Below are positions 60,519 through 64,000 of a stretch of DNA of 64,000 nt, piece by piece. Within the stretch, counting starts at the first letter, position 1, and every line of letters begins with the position of its first letter. The notes beneath the pieces are model-generated. The model saw only the letters and a list, made by a program, of their open reading frames with translations. It searched no databases and was not told the origin of the DNA. The position numbers and the translations under genes were made by a program. Location of the stretch: contig OZ010788.1 in NCBI GenBank assembly GCA_963932465.1, forward strand, positions 196,976,559 to 197,040,558, given 5' to 3'. The DNA comes from Maratus speciosus (lineage: Eukaryota; Arthropoda; Arachnida; Araneae; Salticidae).

Positions 60519-61779
60519 TTCTACGCAAATAGGCCATTTTCATCATAGTGATGAAGAAAAAATAAGTCATGTCACAAGTTTCTCATTTTTTGTAACAAGG
60601 CACTAGAAAAGATACTTATTGGCAAAAAAATAGCCGTCAGGCTTAATATTAAGAAATTCAATAATTATTAGATTTTTAACACTAGAAGCGCCGGAAATTT
60701 CACTCAAGTTTTATATTTAAAAAAATGTATACCGGAATTTTTATTTAAAGCTTTTTAAATTATCTATTTAACTTATTTTTGCGCTATATATACATTTAAT
60801 TCTTTTTTAAAGAAATTTCTGGTTCACATCGAATTATACATATTTGAAATTCTTTTTAGTTTCCTTACCGACTTTTCTTTACCTTTTACATAATAAATAA
60901 TATTTTATACACCGATTTGCTTAAAAATATGCTTTTATTTTCATCAAAAGAATTAATTTTCAATAAACATATCTTTTCTACAAGTTTTTAAAAGTAATAG
61001 AACAATTCTCTACCATAAGAATCATTCCCTCACATGAGGGAATGACTAGTGAGGGAATGATAAAATGTACATTTTTAACTTTTAAAATTTGTACACATAA
61101 AACAAAAGAAAAAAACAATATATGTTCTCAAACTATCCCTTCAGGGAAAACTAAAACACCCATTAATACATTTTTAGAAAATAAATTATTTTTACGAATT
61201 TAAATGAGGGAATGATAACATCATCTTAACATTTGCCCAATCTGCATATTAAATTATTCCTTACACACTAAATTATTTCTCCAGGATGGCTGAAAATATT
61301 TTTACAGACAAGTAAGATTCATGTGCTCAGCAAATGAACAATGTTTTCTGTCTACAGCAGTACCACCTATCTCAAATATCCAGAATTACTAATGAGTGAG
61401 GGAATGATCTGAAATATAAGTTGCAAACATTTTTGACAAATAAAAATTGCATGTGCAGACCAAAAAAATAATGTAATACATAGAAATAATACTTTGTGTT
61501 CATATTAAAAGACAGAAGTCAGACAAAATAAATATAAATATTTCAGTAAGAAATGATATTTTTTATATGTTTGGGTGGTAGTAGTTGCATGTGAGGGAAT
61601 GATATTTTATAGGTTTAAAAATTTATTTAAAATATATATTTTAATTAATGCTTCAATTTTATGAGCTAATATGATAAAACCATGTCTAAACTACCTGATA
61701 AAAAAAATCATTAGGTTTTTCTGTTGAAAAAAAATTTAAATATCCTCCGGTTTCACCATTATGGCCTATTTGCGTAGAA
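60519..61779. mobile_element. DNA element with TTCTACGCAAATAGGCCAT ends and TGAGGGAATGAT motif repeats
   Basis: TTCTACGCAAATAGGCCAT (60519-60537) is exactly inverted at 61761-61779; similarity may extend outward by GGGTNN on each side. Inside, (G)TGAGGGAATGAT occurs at about 61037, 61053, 61205, 61395 and 61592, and its complement at 61022. No protein frame was recognised. The plan of sparse motif copies resembles that of the 53-55.8 kb transposon. Confidence 0.75.
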
Positions 61780-61899
61780 TCACCCACCTGCTTAACCTCT
61801 TCGGGACCGGCGGCTCTTGCACAAATTTGTTGGCACCACTTTTTTTTTCAAAAAGTTTCCTTTATATTCTTAGTTTTTCTTAATTTTGTATATTTCATG

Positions 61900-62160
61900 C
61901 TTATAGTCTCCATTAGGACAATTTTCACACTCAAACTGGTTTCTTTCTGACACATTTTTTATTTCAATTTTATTCGCAAATGCACGAAATTGGCCGGTGG
62001 TATTCAGAAACGATATAACCGAATAGTGTTTTTTTCTTTTTTCCCTCTCGGTAAAGGCAGAAAATGCTGTTAAGTTGATGTTTTGAAACGAATTTCCAGG
62101 CGTTACAACGCAGGAGAAGAAAAAAAAATGCTGTAATGAGACAACAATCACTTATAACTC
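61900..62160 (-). repeat. Dispersed repeat, inverted copy of 15.2 kb
   Basis: The reverse complement shares TTGAGTTATAAG, TTGTTGTCT, GCATTTTCTG, TTTCTGAATA and AATGTGTCAGAAA with 15220-15445. The 93-codon minus frame is therefore repeat-derived. Confidence 0.55.
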
Positions 62161-64000
62161 AAGATTTAAATAATTTGAAGAAAAATGAAAAATTGTTCAG
62201 TTACAAATCACTTCGATAAATCATGCCTGAAATAGTTATACTTTTATATTGAAAAATGAGTCACAAAATTTTGCGTTATTGAATAGGAAAAAAATATTTT
62301 TTCGAGATTATCCTTACAAAAAGAAGGGGGGTGGGGGAGCTTTCAGCAAACTACTGACACATTTGATCCGAAATCTTGCACCTCCCTAGAATTTGTTCTC
62401 TGGTCCCATGGAGGTGTACATAAAATTATTTCAACATGCTATAATGTACAAGCATGCAAGTAAGGGATGGGGGAGGTGGTGGGTTGTTTCAAGGAGAAAC
62501 AGCACAAACTTGATTTTTGGAATTTCTTGCGAAGTCTGTGATCTGTGCACAATGGATTTTAAAATCATTGTCCCAGTGTTTGTCCTCTGATATGGTTTAC
62601 TTCTGACTTCTTTTAAAACATTCTTTGATTTTGTGTTCGAACTTATCTAGCCTGAAGCCAGGTTATTTTGAATAAAAGTTTACTTTTAAATTTGAGTATG
62701 TTTTAAAATTTCACTTTCTAGGAAATACAAAAACTAGATCTGGAACGAAAACTTAATATATATTCTTAAGTTCAAATATACAGTAAAAAAAAAAAAAGAA
62801 ATACAAAGTCATACCTAAGAATCAGGGTTATCACAGGCGTTTCTTTATTGACAACTATTATTTCCAAACAATAACCTTTCTAGTAAAAATTTACCACGAA
62901 GGTTGTTTTAAAACAGTGGTAGGAAATGTAACCAAAAGAAGAAAAAAAATGTCGTTTGTGGCAATCCTGAGAATGGAATGTCTTAAAGTAATTTATGCAA
63001 AGTAACAACATTTTATATATCTTTTAAAATATGATAGGCCCTCTCAAATCTGCACGTTGGTGCAGATTTTAGACAACTATATTGCTTATTATATATATTA
63101 TATATATATATATAATTCTTCCTAACTGTAACATTAAAAAAGCTTTAACTAATATTTTACAAGGAGAATTTATGTTTTTAATTTGTTGAAAAGAAAGAAA
63201 CTAATGTAACTGATTTTTTTAAAATCGAAACTTTTCTTTAATACTGGAAATAATGCCATTTTATTTCCATTAATACAGCGAGATTGATGAAATGTAATAA
63301 AGATGAAAGAAGAAATAAATTTGGATGTAAAAAATTTTCAAAATGCTTTCAAAACACAGGCTTATAGAAAAGAAAACGCCGCCTGCTTGCTCGTCATTGC
63401 ATATTGTGAACAATGACGTCACAGCCAATCACACAGCGTTTTCTAGTGGCCTGTTTACCTCTTAACTTTAAGCTTAATTTAAAAACTATTGGCCCTTTTT
63501 TTGCATTTTTGAGGAAATTTTTGAAATGTATGAATCTGTAATTATCAGAAAAACATGTAATTGATTGATTTCCCCATGTGTGCAAATTCCTCATTATGTG
63601 TTTCTTCAACATGACATGAAATGCAAAATAGGAACCATAATGCTTGCAAAAACATGTAGGAAACACACTTTTGAACTGAAGGACAATAGCGGCCATATGC
63701 CAACACTTTGTAACTACCCCGCACTGATCGGGGAAGAAGTCCATTATCTTTCAAAATTTGTGCAAAGAATGATGGAAATTTATAATTTTCTGAGTCAGCT
63801 TGATTAATCGGTGCTTTAAGACTTTGTACTGTCTGAGACACTGGAATTGGCATTGGCATCTTGATGGCACGATATTGAAAACCAACTCTGTACGTTTTTG
63901 CAGCAATTCACATTAAAACATTTGACTATTTGGGTGAGAAACTGGCTTGTACGTAATATGTGTAGAAAACCATTTATCATCCACCTTTTCCAAAGTATCT
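62161..64000. other. Right end of the window: no confident gene
   Basis: AT-rich to 63.37 kb, with a TA tract near 63090-63113. From 63394 to 63859 the DNA is less AT-rich and open on both strands: minus frames of 116 and 104 codons and a plus frame of 80 codons overlap. I recognise none. The plus frame (HDMKCKIGTIMLAKTCRKH...) and the minus frame starting MPMPIPVSQTVQSL are both plausible as parts of an element or exon that continues past the window; I cannot choose. Confidence 0.35.

Noticed and set aside
61020..61600. TGAGGGAATGAT copies as a CRISPR-like array
   Set aside because: Repeats are only 12 bp, spacers are irregular (about 16 to 200 bp), one copy is inverted, and the context is eukaryotic.

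Overview
This window looks like gene-poor, strongly AT-rich metazoan DNA, most likely from an arthropod; the repeat types bring arachnids to mind, but nothing in the window proves that. Long homopolymers, microsatellites, target-site duplications and short degenerate reading frames dominate. I found no convincing host protein-coding gene, no rRNA gene and no CRISPR array. Nearly all recognisable structure is transposon-derived, and the only protein similarities I trust are decayed transposase pieces.

Layout. 1-12.5 kb: a large, diverged inverted repeat. Its left arm is interrupted by two tandem Helentron/HINE-like elements, and its centre holds an element built of GGCCAATT palindromes. 12.8-19.7 kb: a Helitron-like 3' end, a (TA)n tract, a candidate element with TCTATTCTGGTGT ends, a hAT-type element (family beta) and a fold-back. 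20.9-25.3 kb: a hAT-type element (family alpha) next to a 2.6 kb transposon with TA flanks and a frame-broken transposase. 25.7-28.9 kb: a second beta copy carrying a nested minisatellite element (delta). 29.0-33.3 kb: a second HINE-like family, then an alpha element with another alpha element inserted into it. 33.8-38.4 kb: a third beta copy and more HINE-like elements. 39.5-44.2 kb: a 4.67 kb hAT element (gamma) with a transposase relic and two nested elements. 44.6-52.4 kb: Helitron-like fragments, a second delta element and a Tigger-like transposase tail joined to a Helitron end. 53.0-55.8 kb: a transposon whose transposase relic is split by a TTAA-flanked MITE. 56.7-61.8 kb: a piggyBac-type MITE, another HINE-like copy, two more MITEs and an element carrying a repeated TGAGGGAATGAT motif.

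The best-supported structures are insertions with exact target-site duplications: four hAT-type units (alpha outer, alpha inner, beta B and C, gamma) and two delta elements with 8-bp duplications, and three TTAA insertions. Nesting gives relative ages: beta B predates delta, the outer alpha predates the inner alpha, and the 53-55.8 kb transposon predates its MITE. The most interesting points are a shared hairpin / ~145-bp-module / inverted-arm layout in two HINE-like families unrelated in sequence, delta elements filled with a ~30-bp minisatellite and flanked by almost the same target, and beta copies that carry ~564 bp of former flank between two alternative right ends. These rest on reading by eye; no alignment or database search was run.
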